64,000 bases of DNA from Burkholderiaceae bacterium (GTDB taxonomy: Bacteria > Pseudomonadota > Gammaproteobacteria > Burkholderiales > Burkholderiaceae). The stretch spans positions 46,513 to 110,512 of the forward strand of contig JAJPEN010000070.1 in NCBI GenBank assembly GCA_021166835.1, written 5' to 3'. A model generated the notes under the pieces. It saw nothing but the letters and a program-made list of their open reading frames with translations. It did no database searches and had not been told where the DNA came from. Of this stretch, positions 1 to 8,433 are shown piece after piece. Made by a program: the position numbers and the translations under genes. How positions within the stretch are numbered: position 1 is the stretch's first letter; each line of letters starts with the position of its first letter.

Positions 1-2
1 AC

Positions 3-413
3 GAGCCGGCGCTGTTCTCGGGCGACATGCTGTTCAATGCGGGCGCGGGCAACTGCCACAACGGCGGGGACCCGGTCGAGCTGTACAGGACCTTCGTCGA
101 CCAGCTGGAGAAGCTGCCCGACGACACGCGGGTCTACCCGGGGCACGACTACATCGAGAACAACCTGAAGTTCACGCTGGCGAACGAACCCGACAACGAG
201 GACGCGTACGAGCTGCTCGGGCAGGTGGCCGGGCACGACCCGGCGCGCTCGGTGGTGACCACGCTCGCCCAGGAAAAGCGCGTGAACACCTTCCTGCGGT
301 TGACCAGCGACAGCGTCATCGCGCAGCTGCGCGAGCGTTTCCCCGAGCTGCCCGAGCGCCCGGATCCGAAGACCGTTTTCGTGAAGCTGCGCGAGCTGCG
401 AAACAGCTGGTAG
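3..413 (+). CDS. Metallo-beta-lactamase-fold hydrolase, glyoxalase II-like (5' truncated by window edge)
   Basis: Only the C-terminal 136 codons are present; the reading frame is open to the left edge, so the start and the HxHxDH metal motif lie outside the window. The visible part has the glyoxalase II-type segments SGDMLFNAGAGNCHNGGDP, which carries a metal-bridging Asp region, and YPGHDYIENN, which contains the third metal-site His. The C-terminal helical domain typical of hydroxyacylglutathione hydrolases follows and ends in KLRELRNSW. The likely role is hydrolysis of a thioester such as S-lactoylglutathione by a binuclear metal site. The exact subfamily (GloB or a thioesterase relative) cannot be settled without the N-terminus. 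It converges on the protease gene with a gap of about 10 bases. Confidence 0.8.
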   Translation, partial: EPALFSGDMLFNAGAGNCHNGGDPVELYRTFVDQLEKLPDDTRVYPGHDYIENNLKFTLANEPDNEDAYELLGQVAGHDPARSVVTTLAQEKRVNTFLRLTSDSVIAQLRERFPELPERPDPKTVFVKLRELRNSW

Positions 414-423
414 CGAGGCGGGC

Positions 424-2571
424 TCAGGCGCGTTGCGCGCCGCTCGCCGTTGATGCGCCGCTGAGCGCTTCCTCGCCCTTGCGCGCACCCTGCGCATCCC
501 GCTCGTGCAGCGGCTGGGTCTCGAGCTGCGGCGCCGGCGGCAGCCCGGTGACCTCGAGGATCTCGCGCTCGTCGAGCGTCTCGCGCTCCATCAGCGCGGT
601 CACCAGCGCGTCGAGCGAGCGGCGGTGCTTCTTCAGCAGCTGCGTCGCCTCGTCGTGGCTCTCGCCGATGATGCGCAGCACCTCCTCGTCGATCGCCTGC
701 GCGGTCTCGTCGCTGAACGGCTTGTCGCCGCCGAAGCCGCCGTACGACGGCCCGCTCAGGTACGGGTTCTCGCGCGGCGCGAGCTGCACCATGCCGAGCC
801 GGTCGCTCATCCCCCAGCGCGTGACCATGTTGCGCGCGAGCTGCGTCGCCTGCTCGATGTCGTTCTCGGCGCCCGTCGTCCGCGTGCCGTAGACGACCTC
901 CTCGGCCACGCGCCCGCCCAGCATGCCGACGATCTTCGCGCGCAGATACGCCTCCGGATAGTTGTAGCGGTCGGCGTCGGGGCGCTGATAGGTGACGCCG
1001 AGCGCGCGTCCGCGCGGCACGATCGTCACGCGGTGCACGGGGTCGGCGCCGGGCACCACGAGCCCGAGGATCGCGTGGCCGCTCTCGTGATACGCGATGC
1101 GTTCGCGATCGGCGTCGCTGAGCAGCAGCGGGCGCTCGGGGCCGAGCACGATCTTCTCGAGCGCGTCGGTGAAGTCCTTTGCGCGCACCGCGTCCAGGTC
1201 GCGGCGAGCGGCGAGCAGCGCGGCCTCGTTGACGAGGTTCTTCAGGTCGGCGCCGGAGAGGCCCGGGGTGGCAGCGGCGATCTCGCCCAGCGAGACGTCG
1301 GAAGCGAGCGGCACCTTGCGCGTGTGCACTTTCAGGATCGCCTCGCGCCCCTTGCGGTCGGGCAGGTTGACGACGACGCGGCGGTCGAAGCGCCCGGGAC
1401 GCAGCAGCGCCTTGTCGAGCACGTCGGGCTGGTTGGTCGCCGCCAGCACGATGATCCCCTCGCGGCTCGAGAAGCCGTCCATCTCGGTGAGGATCTGGTT
1501 CAGCGTCTGCTCCTGCTCGCTCGAGCCGCCGATCGCGACCTGGCCGCGCGCACGGCCGATCGCGTCCAGCTCGTCGATGAAGATGATCGCCGGCGCGTTC
1601 TCGCGCGCCTGCTTGAAGAGATCGCGCACGCGTGCTGCGCCCACGCCGACGATCATCTCGACGAACTCGGCCGCGCTCATCGAGAAGAAAGGCACGCCTG
1701 CTTCGCCCGCTACCGCCCGCGCGAGCAATGTCTTGCCGGTGCCGGGCGCACCGACCAGCAGCACGCCCTTGGGCGCGGTGCCGCCCAGGCGCTGGTACTT
1801 CGCCGGGTCCTTCAGGAAGTCGACGATCTCGACCAGTTCGTTCTCGGCCTCGTCGATGCCGGCGACGTCGTCGAAAGTGACTTTCTGCGCGCTTTCCTGG
1901 TCGTAGCGGCGCGCGCGGCTCTTGCCGATGCCCATGATTCCGCCGCCGCCCATGCCGCCCATGCCCTGCTGGGCGCGGCGGAACAGCCAGACGTAGAAGG
2001 CGATGAACAGGATCGCCGGACCGAAGCCGAAGATCAGCGTGGCGAGCGGGCTGCTGCCGGTCTGGATCGGCACCGCGCTGATCTCGACCTTGTGGTCGAT
2101 CAGGAAGGCTTCGAGGCCGTTGTCGACGAAGGCCGGGAGCACCGTCGTGAAGGTGTCCGAGGTGCGCGTCTCCTGCTGGCGCCGCTGCTCGGCGCGGCTC
2201 GCGCCGGGCGCGGCCTGCACGTTCTCGCCGGGCGGCGGCCAGGTGATGGCCTTCTTCAGCCTTCCTTCGATCGTCTGGCCCTGGTTGTAGATGGCGTCGA
2301 CGTTGTCCCGGGCGACTTCCTGCTTGAACGCCGTGTAGGGCAGCGGGATCGCCTCGCCGGGCGTCGGGAACAGGTAGCGCACGAGGAACCAGTTCGCCAG
2401 CAGGATGAGCGCGAACACGACCCAGGTACGGCTCGGCGGGATGTTGCCGAAGCGTCCGCTCCCGGGAACCGGCGGCCCTCCGCCGGGCCGCTCGGGACCT
2501 TTCCCGCGCGGCGTCGGCGGCGGCATCGGCGATCGGGTCGCGTTCGAGCGGGTTGGATCGGGGTCGGCCAC
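424..2571 (-). CDS. ftsH: FtsH-like membrane AAA zinc metalloprotease
   Basis: ATP-dependent membrane protease that unfolds and degrades membrane and regulatory proteins. Residue order in the 715-aa product: Pro/Gly-rich cytoplasmic start, membrane segment about 50-66, periplasmic FtsH extracellular region about 70-175, second membrane segment about 178-196, Gly-rich linker, AAA module with Walker A GAPGTGK near 274 and Walker B IIFIDE near 329, second region of homology around ATNQPD...RPGRFDR, then the M41 peptidase with HESGH at 495-499 and the third zinc ligand Asp in ENDIEQAT near 571. I chose GTG 2571 because GAGGAG precedes it by about 6 bases; an open frame runs further upstream but covers the pirin gene. 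It lies 13 bases downstream of that gene, so the two are probably cotranscribed. The genome probably has another ftsH, since this copy lacks the usual rrmJ/folP neighbours. Confidence 0.93.
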   Translation of the reverse strand: MADPDPTRSNATRSPMPPPTPRGKGPERPGGGPPVPGSGRFGNIPPSRTWVVFALILLANWFLVRYLFPTPGEAIPLPYTAFKQEVARDNVDAIYNQGQTIEGRLKKAITWPPPGENVQAAPGASRAEQRRQQETRTSDTFTTVLPAFVDNGLEAFLIDHKVEISAVPIQTGSSPLATLIFGFGPAILFIAFYVWLFRRAQQGMGGMGGGGIMGIGKSRARRYDQESAQKVTFDDVAGIDEAENELVEIVDFLKDPAKYQRLGGTAPKGVLLVGAPGTGKTLLARAVAGEAGVPFFSMSAAEFVEMIVGVGAARVRDLFKQARENAPAIIFIDELDAIGRARGQVAIGGSSEQEQTLNQILTEMDGFSSREGIIVLAATNQPDVLDKALLRPGRFDRRVVVNLPDRKGREAILKVHTRKVPLASDVSLGEIAAATPGLSGADLKNLVNEAALLAARRDLDAVRAKDFTDALEKIVLGPERPLLLSDADRERIAYHESGHAILGLVVPGADPVHRVTIVPRGRALGVTYQRPDADRYNYPEAYLRAKIVGMLGGRVAEEVVYGTRTTGAENDIEQATQLARNMVTRWGMSDRLGMVQLAPRENPYLSGPSYGGFGGDKPFSDETAQAIDEEVLRIIGESHDEATQLLKKHRRSLDALVTALMERETLDEREILEVTGLPPAPQLETQPLHERDAQGARKGEEALSGASTASGAQRA

Positions 2572-2584
2572 CGTGGCTCCTCGT

Positions 2585-3511
2585 TCAGGACATCGGGTTG
2601 GGGGAAGGCGCGTCCGACCCGGACGAAGACGCGCGCGAATTCGTCGGCAGCGGGATGCGCTCGGCGTCGTCGCCCGGCGGCATTCGCATCCGTCCCGCCG
2701 CCCAGTCGGCCTTGGCCTGCTCGATCCGCTCGCGGCTCGACGACACGAAATTCCACCAGAGGAAGCGCTCACCGACCGGCTCGCCGCCGAGCAGCATCAA
2801 TCGTGCGTTGCCGACCGCCTGCACCTCGGGCGCGCCGCCGGCGCGAAACACGAGCAGCCGACCGCAGTCGTGCTGCGTGCTGCCGCAGCGCACCTGGCCG
2901 CTGGCGACGTAGACGGCCCGCTCGGCAGGGCCGGCCGGAAGGGCGATGCGCGCACCCGGCTGCAGCTCGACGTGCGCGTAGAAGAGCGGCGAGTGCGTCT
3001 TGGCCGGACTGCGCAGCCCGAAGGCTTCGCCCGCGATCAGCCGCAACGACACGCCCGCTTCGTCGCCGCGGGGCAGCGCGTGGGCGTCGTAGTGCTCGAA
3101 CGAAGGATCGTCCTCCTCGTTCTCGCGCGGCAGCGCGACCCAGCTCTGGATGCCGTCGATCGGCCCGCCGGTCGCGCGCATGCCGTCGAAGCGTTCGGAG
3201 TGGACGATGCCGCCGCCGGCCGTCATCCAGTTCAGCGCGCCGGGGCGGATCGCCTGCGTCGCTCCGGTGCTGTCGCGATGCGTCATCTCGCCTTCGAACA
3301 GGTAGGTGACGGTGGACAGCCCGATGTGCGGATGCGGACGAACGTCGACGCCGCGCGGCACCGGCGCCTGCAGGTCGTGCGGCCCCATGCGGTCGAAGAA
3401 GACGAAGGGGCCGACCATTCGCCGGGCGCGGAAAGGCAGCACGCGCTCGACCTCGAAGCCGCCGAGGTCGTGGCGCCGCGGTTCGATCACCTGTTCGAGC
3501 ATCGGGTTCAT
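2585..3511 (-). CDS. Pirin family protein (bicupin)
   Basis: 308-aa pirin. The N-terminal cupin carries the metal-binding residues in [19 protein letters not shown] and the downstream [11 protein letters not shown]; the family includes quercetin 2,3-dioxygenase-like enzymes and redox-sensing nuclear pirins. The C-terminal half has the usual pirin C-terminal cupin, with [20 protein letters not shown] and the late [25 protein letters not shown]. Start ATG 3511 gives the canonical [12 protein letters not shown] opening; a much longer open frame upstream is a high-GC shadow. The substrate is not predictable. It is followed closely by the ftsH-like gene. Confidence 0.9.
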   Translation of the reverse strand: MNPMLEQVIEPRRHDLGGFEVERVLPFRARRMVGPFVFFDRMGPHDLQAPVPRGVDVRPHPHIGLSTVTYLFEGEMTHRDSTGATQAIRPGALNWMTAGGGIVHSERFDGMRATGGPIDGIQSWVALPRENEEDDPSFEHYDAHALPRGDEAGVSLRLIAGEAFGLRSPAKTHSPLFYAHVELQPGARIALPAGPAERAVYVASGQVRCGSTQHDCGRLLVFRAGGAPEVQAVGNARLMLLGGEPVGERFLWWNFVSSSRERIEQAKADWAAGRMRMPPGDDAERIPLPTNSRASSSGSDAPSPNPMS

Positions 3512-3643
3512 GAGCAAACGATAACCCCGGGCGGCGCGCAGCGCGCGCCAAGCCCGCCATTGCGCAGCGCCTTTGCGGCTTGACCCGCTCTCCGGCCCGA
3601 AACCAGAATGGGCCATGCAGGAACGTATCAGAGTCGAGCCGCG

Positions 3644-4354
3644 ATGACCGCGACCGCAGTTGCGATCGAAGGCGCCTCGTCGGCGTCGGCCTGGCGCCGC
3701 GGTGCATGGCTCGTCTCGCTGGCCGCGCTTGCCGCCATCGTCGGCGCAGCGATGCGCAGTCGCGAAGCGATCGACGGCTGGACGCTGCTGCACTGGATCG
3801 GCAAGCCGCTGGCCACGTTCACGCTCGTCGTGCTGGTTGCGCGATGTTCGCCGCAGGCTCCCCGGAGCCTGCGCAACGCTGTCGTGGCCGGCATGGCCTG
3901 TTCGCTCGCCGGCGACGTGCTGCTGATGCTCTCGCCGCGTCTGTTCGTCGCCGGGCTCGTCGCTTTCCTCGTCGCGCACCTGTGCTATCTGCGGGCATTC
4001 CGGCTCGACGCCCGGTGGTTCGGCGATCGCCTCGCGCTCGCCGTGCTCGCCGCGATCGGCGCTTCGATGCTCGCCGTGCTGTGGACATCGCTGCCCGCGG
4101 CGCTGAAGGCGCCGGTGCTCACCTACGTCGTCGTCATCGTCGCGATGGCGGCGCAGGCATGGGCGCGCAGGCGCGATCACCCGTCGCGCGCGACGAACGC
4201 CGCGGCGATCGGAGCGACGCTGTTCGTCGCCTCCGACGCGCTGCTCGCGATCGATCGCTTCCGCGCGCCGATTCCGCTCGCTTCGGTGTGGGTGCTCGGC
4301 ACCTACTGGCTCGCGCAATGGGGCATCGCGCAGAGCGTGCGCTACAAAATGTAG
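3644..4354 (+). CDS. YhhN family membrane protein (lysoplasmalogenase-like)
   Basis: About 236 aa with roughly eight hydrophobic segments. It has the YhhN/TMEM86 pattern: a KPLATFTLVVL segment near residue 55, AGMACSLAGDVLLML near 85, and a conserved Asp in the late segment ASDALLAIDRF. In animals the family hydrolyses the vinyl-ether bond of lysoplasmalogens; bacterial function is largely inferred. ATG 3644 was preferred over ATG 3608 because the sequence between does not look coding and length then fits the family. Convergent with the DUF488 gene; a perfect palindrome lies between them. Confidence 0.82.
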   Translation: MTATAVAIEGASSASAWRRGAWLVSLAALAAIVGAAMRSREAIDGWTLLHWIGKPLATFTLVVLVARCSPQAPRSLRNAVVAGMACSLAGDVLLMLSPRLFVAGLVAFLVAHLCYLRAFRLDARWFGDRLALAVLAAIGASMLAVLWTSLPAALKAPVLTYVVVIVAMAAQAWARRRDHPSRATNAAAIGATLFVASDALLAIDRFRAPIPLASVWVLGTYWLAQWGIAQSVRYKM

Positions 4355-4364
4355 CGTTCCGGCT

Positions 4365-4382
4365 CGTGGAATCGATTCCACG
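4365..4382. terminator. 18-bp perfect palindrome between convergent genes
   Basis: CGTGGAATCGATTCCACG is a perfect palindrome. It is followed at about 4385-4405 by a second imperfect hairpin (ACCG CTT CGGT core). Together they sit in the 97-base space between the convergent yhhN and DUF488 genes. No T tract follows, so intrinsic termination is uncertain; a DNA-binding site is the alternative. Confidence 0.35.
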
Positions 4383-4451
4383 AACGAAACCGCTTCGGTT
4401 CGAAGCGCTGAATGCGCGCTCCGAGGCCGCCCTGCGCGCAGACATGACCGG

Positions 4452-4997
4452 TTACCCGGATGCGCCTTCGCCCTCGCCATATTCGAGCCGGCCGTCGACG
4501 ATCGCTGCCGCCGACGTGTACGGATGCTCCTTCGCCGGCCCTTCGCCGACGATGTGCAGCACGAGCCAGCCGCTCGCCTTCAGCGCGTCCGAGATCATCG
4601 ACCGGTGACATCGCCACCAGACGGCCTCCGAGCACATCATCGCAGTGCGCTTCGTCAACGCCAGTTCCATGAGTGCCCCGAGAGCGCGGCCGAACTCGGA
4701 CGAGTCCATGTAGTCGGCGTAACCACGGAACGACGGATTTCGCCAGACGGTGTGCGCAGAGTCTTCGCGCGCCGGGCGCCGCCCGCCCAGCTCGGGCATC
4801 GCCTCGTAATCGATCCCCGCGGCGCGCAGCGAACCGGCGAGCGCCTCCGGGTTGAACTGCGGATGCTTGCGCGAACCTGCGTACCGGCGCACGTCGGCGA
4901 TGCATTCGATCTCGTGTGCGCGCAGCAACGCGAGGAAGTCGTCGATCGTTCGTGAGGAGTGGCCGATCGTCCAGATGCGGTGATCGCCCGTTTTCAT
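4452..4997 (-). CDS. DUF488 family protein
   Basis: 181-aa protein with the DUF488 signature: IWTIGHSSRTIDDF at the N-terminus, IECIADVRRYAGSRKHPQFN near 30-50, the YEAMPELGGRR segment, and MMCSEAVWWRCHRSMISD near 125, whose Cys and His residues are conserved in the family. Biochemical function is not established. Start ATG 4997 lies 10 bases after the CobW-like gene, so it is probably the last gene of the carboxylase operon. Family membership is firm; no role is claimed. Confidence 0.85.
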   Translation of the reverse strand: MKTGDHRIWTIGHSSRTIDDFLALLRAHEIECIADVRRYAGSRKHPQFNPEALAGSLRAAGIDYEAMPELGGRRPAREDSAHTVWRNPSFRGYADYMDSSEFGRALGALMELALTKRTAMMCSEAVWWRCHRSMISDALKASGWLVLHIVGEGPAKEHPYTSAAAIVDGRLEYGEGEGASG

Positions 4998-5007
4998 CCC
5001 GACGAGG

Positions 5008-6066
5008 CTACGCCGGCACGCCCGCGCCGCGCAACTCGCACGCGGAAAGCCCCTCGACGATCCAGTCTCGATCGAGGGCCTGCCCGATGAAGACCAGCGT
5101 GGTGTGCCTCGGCTCGAAGGGCCGCCACAACGCGCCCCCGCCGATCTGGATCGACGCCTGCACGCCCTGCACGACGAGGCGCTGCGGTCGATTCGCCGCA
5201 TGGACGAGACCCTTGCAACGCCACAGCGCGCCGCCGTATCGGGCCGTGAGGTCATCGAGAAACCGGTTCAGCCGGTCGAGGTCGATTGGCGCTGCGCTGC
5301 GGAACACGCAGGAGACGACGTCGTGATCGTGGCGATCGAACACCGGGCGCAAGCGCCCGCCATCGCCACGCGAAGCGGAAAGCCGCACGCCACGCGCAAC
5401 GCGCTCGATTTCGTCCTTCGGCACGTAATCGAGTGCGTAACCCCGGACATCGAACAGGTGTTCGAGCAGGCCGGCGATCGGCTCGTCGTGAAGGCTGCAC
5501 GCAACGATCGGCGCTCGGCCATTGAGGAGCCCGAGCGCCGCTTCCGCATCGCTCGCCTGCAGGGCGCTGCACCGGTCGGTCTTCGTGAGCAGCAGCCGAT
5601 CGGCATATGCGATCTGCGCCCGCTTCTCGACCCTCGCCAGATGCTCGTGCAAATGCTGCGCGTCGACCAGTGCGACAACGCCGTCCAGATGGAAATGCGC
5701 CTGCAGCCGTGTCTCCGCGAGAAAGGTCTGGATCACCGGTCCCGGATCGGCGAGGCCGGTCGTCTCGATGAGGACGCGGTCGAATTCGAATCCACCGTTC
5801 ACGCTCGCCGTTACCAGTTGCTGCAGTGCGCGCGCGAGGTCGCCACGCACGGTGCAGCAGACACAGCCGTTGGCGAGCTGGATCACTGTCTCGGCGCCGC
5901 TATCGACGAGGAACTCGGCGTCGACCCCGATGGCGCCGTACTCGTTCTCGATCACGGCGATCCGATGCCCGTGGGTTTCCCGCAGGATGCGGTTGATCAG
6001 CGTCGTCTTGCCGCTGCCCAGAAATCCGGTGACGATGGTCACCGGCGTCGTGATTCGCACGGCCAC
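5008..6066 (-). CDS. CobW/COG0523 family GTPase, putative metal chaperone
   Basis: 352 aa. P-loop GFLGSGKTT at 14-22, the ENEYGAIGVDAEFL segment, the CVCC metal-binding motif at 68-71 (CxCC, typical of COG0523 zinc/cobalt chaperones), a LLTKTD G4-type motif, and a C-terminal CobW_C domain ending near residue 350. Start GTG 6066 is preferred (GAGAG upstream); a second in-frame GTG lies at 6060. It is 13 bases downstream of the CoA-ligase gene on the same strand, so it probably belongs to the carboxylase operon. There it could deliver metal to the CxxC-type gamma subunit (inference). It could instead be a housekeeping YjiA/ZigA homologue caught in the operon. Confidence 0.87.
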   Translation of the reverse strand: MAVRITTPVTIVTGFLGSGKTTLINRILRETHGHRIAVIENEYGAIGVDAEFLVDSGAETVIQLANGCVCCTVRGDLARALQQLVTASVNGGFEFDRVLIETTGLADPGPVIQTFLAETRLQAHFHLDGVVALVDAQHLHEHLARVEKRAQIAYADRLLLTKTDRCSALQASDAEAALGLLNGRAPIVACSLHDEPIAGLLEHLFDVRGYALDYVPKDEIERVARGVRLSASRGDGGRLRPVFDRHDHDVVSCVFRSAAPIDLDRLNRFLDDLTARYGGALWRCKGLVHAANRPQRLVVQGVQASIQIGGGALWRPFEPRHTTLVFIGQALDRDWIVEGLSACELRGAGVPA

Positions 6067-6079
6067 GCGCTCTCTCTTC

Positions 6080-7465
6080 TCAGACCCCGCGAACCGCGAG
6101 CAGCGAGTTCTTGTAGGCGCTGCGCGGCAGGCTTCCCGCCACGAGCACGCGGGCAGCGACGCGCACCTGCAGCTGCGAACGGATCTCCCGCTCGATCGCC
6201 TCGGCGAGCCCGGCAAATTCCTCCGGATCGAAGCCGGCGACTGCCTCGGTATCGACGGCAATCGGGTCATCGAAGCGCACCTGCCCGGCATATTCCTTCC
6301 AGATCCGCACAAACGGCGCGACGCGTCCGGCGAAGCGCTCGACGATCAGGTCGCGGATGGCGGTCGGGAACACGTTCATCCCCTTGTAGATCAGCATGTC
6401 GTCGGTGCGGCCGATGCAGCGGATCCGCGGGCTCGTCCGCCCGCAGACGCAATCGGTGCCGATCACCCGGACGTGATCGCGCGAGCGATAACGGACCACC
6501 GGCGTCGCATCGCGGGCGAACGTGGTGTAGACGACTTCGCCGGTCGCACCCTCCTGCCACGGCATGGTCTCGCCGGACTGCGGATCGATCAGCTCGATCG
6601 CGACGTAGCGTTGCGCGTTGAAATGCATGCCGTCGCACGCCCCGCACTCGCCCCACATCGCGGAGATGACGTCGCCCAGACCCATCACCTCGCGCAGTTC
6701 CGAGATCGCCAGGCCGGAAGCGATCCGGTCGCGGATCTCGGGTTGGTTCAGCCCCGGCTCGCCGCCGCACAGCACTTTCGTCAGCACCGACGCGATGCCC
6801 GTTTCGCGTCCGACCTCGTCCCAGTGCGCGGCGAGGTACAGGCCGAACGAGGTCGTCGCCAGCAGCGCCGTCGTCCGCAGCCGGCGCATCTCGCTGAGGA
6901 TGCGCTCGGTGGGGAAACCGCCCAGCCAGCACAGCGTCGCGCCGACGCGGCGGAAACCATCGGCGTACGGCAATCCGCCGGCGACCATCGGCAGGCCGAC
7001 GAGATGCGCGACGACGTCGTTGCGCCGGATGCCCGCAGTGAACCAGGTGTTCGCGATCGCGTCGGCGAAGATGTCGACGTCGCGTGCGGTCAGCGCGTAA
7101 TGCAGCGCCTGCCCCGTCGTTCCCGACGAGCTGAGCACCTGGACGATCTCCTCGAGCGGCGCCGCCTGGTTCTCGCCGAACGGACGCTCGGGGCTCGCCC
7201 TCTGTTGCGCGGCGCGAATCAGGTCCTTGGTGGTGAATGGCAGTCGGGCGAGATCGCCGAAGCCACGAATCGGGACGTCGGAGATCTTCCGATGCAGCTC
7301 CGCGTACAGCGCCGAGCGCGCCCGCACCGCCGGGAGCGCGCCGGCGATCTGCTGCGCCTGCCATGCCTGAACATCGGCCCACGGCCGGGTCTCGAGCGTT
7401 TCGTTCCAGTACTCCCCGGCAACGGATGCGGCGCCGTGCCGGCGTTCTGCGACTTCCCGATCCAT
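6080..7465 (-). CDS. bal: PaaK-family AMP-forming CoA ligase (benzoylacetate-CoA ligase candidate)
   Basis: 461-aa adenylate-forming enzyme of the phenylacetate-CoA ligase group. Visible motifs are the P-loop-like SSSGTTGQALHYALT, the MGLGDVISAMWGECGACDGMH region corresponding to the core acid/aromatic pocket, YRSRDHV, and the C-terminal RTDDMLIYKGMNVFPTAI hinge with the MNVFP signature of PaaK-type ligases. Placed directly after five genes matching acetophenone carboxylase, it occupies the position of bal in Aromatoleum aromaticum EbN1, where it activates the benzoylacetate made by the carboxylase. The substrate is inferred from context only. ATG 7465 has AGGA about 6 bases upstream; ATG 7507 would overlap the previous gene. 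Confidence 0.78.
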   Translation of the reverse strand: MDREVAERRHGAASVAGEYWNETLETRPWADVQAWQAQQIAGALPAVRARSALYAELHRKISDVPIRGFGDLARLPFTTKDLIRAAQQRASPERPFGENQAAPLEEIVQVLSSSGTTGQALHYALTARDVDIFADAIANTWFTAGIRRNDVVAHLVGLPMVAGGLPYADGFRRVGATLCWLGGFPTERILSEMRRLRTTALLATTSFGLYLAAHWDEVGRETGIASVLTKVLCGGEPGLNQPEIRDRIASGLAISELREVMGLGDVISAMWGECGACDGMHFNAQRYVAIELIDPQSGETMPWQEGATGEVVYTTFARDATPVVRYRSRDHVRVIGTDCVCGRTSPRIRCIGRTDDMLIYKGMNVFPTAIRDLIVERFAGRVAPFVRIWKEYAGQVRFDDPIAVDTEAVAGFDPEEFAGLAEAIEREIRSQLQVRVAARVLVAGSLPRSAYKNSLLAVRGV

Positions 7466-7481
7466 CGTGTCCTGCTTTCCT

Positions 7482-8396
7482 TCAACCGCCGCGTACACGC
7501 TCGACATGTCGCTTCAGCTCGGCGATCTCGATCGTCGGTGCGATCTCCGAGGTCGTCGTGATCAGGCGCTCGCCGTTGCCTTCGGCCGGTAATGCCGGCC
7601 ATGTCTCGGGATCGCGCGCCCACGCACGCCCGTGCGAGCGCGCAACCGGAGTGGGGTGCTGCTGCCACGTCGGGCAGGGCACCGCCTGCGCAGGCCAGGC
7701 AGGAGTCGTAGTCGCCTCGACGACGAGCAGCGGCGGCACGCGGTGAAAGCGCGCGACATTGCCGGCAGTTGCGAGAGCACCTTTCCAGAGATCCTCCGAC
7801 GCCGGATCGGGAAGCGACCGCTCGTGCCACTGCAGCACGTGCACTCCAGCCTCGGCATGCAGGCGCGCAAAGGCCGCGAGCAGTCGCCCGGCGAAATCCC
7901 AGAGCGCATCGTCATCCAGCACGCTGCCGGCGCCGCGCAGCTCGGCTACGAGCGTCGCGGGTCCGGCGAACGCCGCAACAATCGCCGGCTCGCTCGCCTC
8001 GGATGCCAACTGGCGTACGGCATCGAGCGAAGCCGCGACGCGCGGGCTCGCGGCGAGCTTCTGCGGATCGATGGTGGTCTCATCCGGCGAGCCGATCGGA
8101 CCGCCCGGGCGCGGCGGCCAATGCGCATGATCGACGCGCGCGCCGAGCGCCTCGACCTCCATCGCGCTCGGCGCCGCGCAGAAGACGGCGTCGGTGCGCA
8201 GGACGCGCTGCAACTCGAGCGCGTTCTTGCGCAGCCGGGTGCCGTCGAGCACCATCCGCTCGACATCGATCGCTTCGATCTGCGCGGCGACGGCGAAGGC
8301 GAGCGGCGCGAACAGCGGCGCATGCGGTCGGCCCGCGTTGCGGGCCAGATCCTGCATGCGCTTGCGCCAGACGGCGCCGGTTGCGGAATCGGTCAT
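7482..8396 (-). CDS. apcE: Acetophenone carboxylase epsilon-like subunit (ApcE position), URO-D-like
   Basis: 304 aa, about 33 kDa. It lies in the apcE position after the beta subunit and has the size reported for the dissociable epsilon subunit of acetophenone carboxylase. Its sequence has weak uroporphyrinogen-decarboxylase/methyltransferase-type features: an N-terminal helical [20 protein letters not shown] segment, [19 protein letters not shown] text near residue 165 resembling the URO-D GPfTL motif, and a late [20 protein letters not shown]. Start ATG 8396 gives a 37-base gap to the beta subunit gene. I see no signal peptide or membrane segment. The assignment rests on synteny and size; the fold suggestion is tentative. 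Confidence 0.6.
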   Translation of the reverse strand: MTDSATGAVWRKRMQDLARNAGRPHAPLFAPLAFAVAAQIEAIDVERMVLDGTRLRKNALELQRVLRTDAVFCAAPSAMEVEALGARVDHAHWPPRPGGPIGSPDETTIDPQKLAASPRVAASLDAVRQLASEASEPAIVAAFAGPATLVAELRGAGSVLDDDALWDFAGRLLAAFARLHAEAGVHVLQWHERSLPDPASEDLWKGALATAGNVARFHRVPPLLVVEATTTPAWPAQAVPCPTWQQHPTPVARSHGRAWARDPETWPALPAEGNGERLITTTSEIAPTIEIAELKRHVERVRGG

Positions 8397-8433
8397 GCCC
8401 TGTCTCGTTCGGCCGTCCGCTTCGGGCACCCGC

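Noticed and set aside
505..3309. 934-codon open frame on the plus strand across the ftsH and pirin genes
   Set aside because: It is antisense to two clear gene families, Arg/Ala-rich and without domains: a high-GC shadow. Similar long frames at 8194-10641, 12817-15582, 19196-22171 and 35137-38160 are rejected for the same reason.
2585..4480. 631-codon frame as one protein
   Set aside because: Only the last 308 codons are pirin. The upstream part is antisense to yhhN and low-complexity; ATG 3511 gives the family start.
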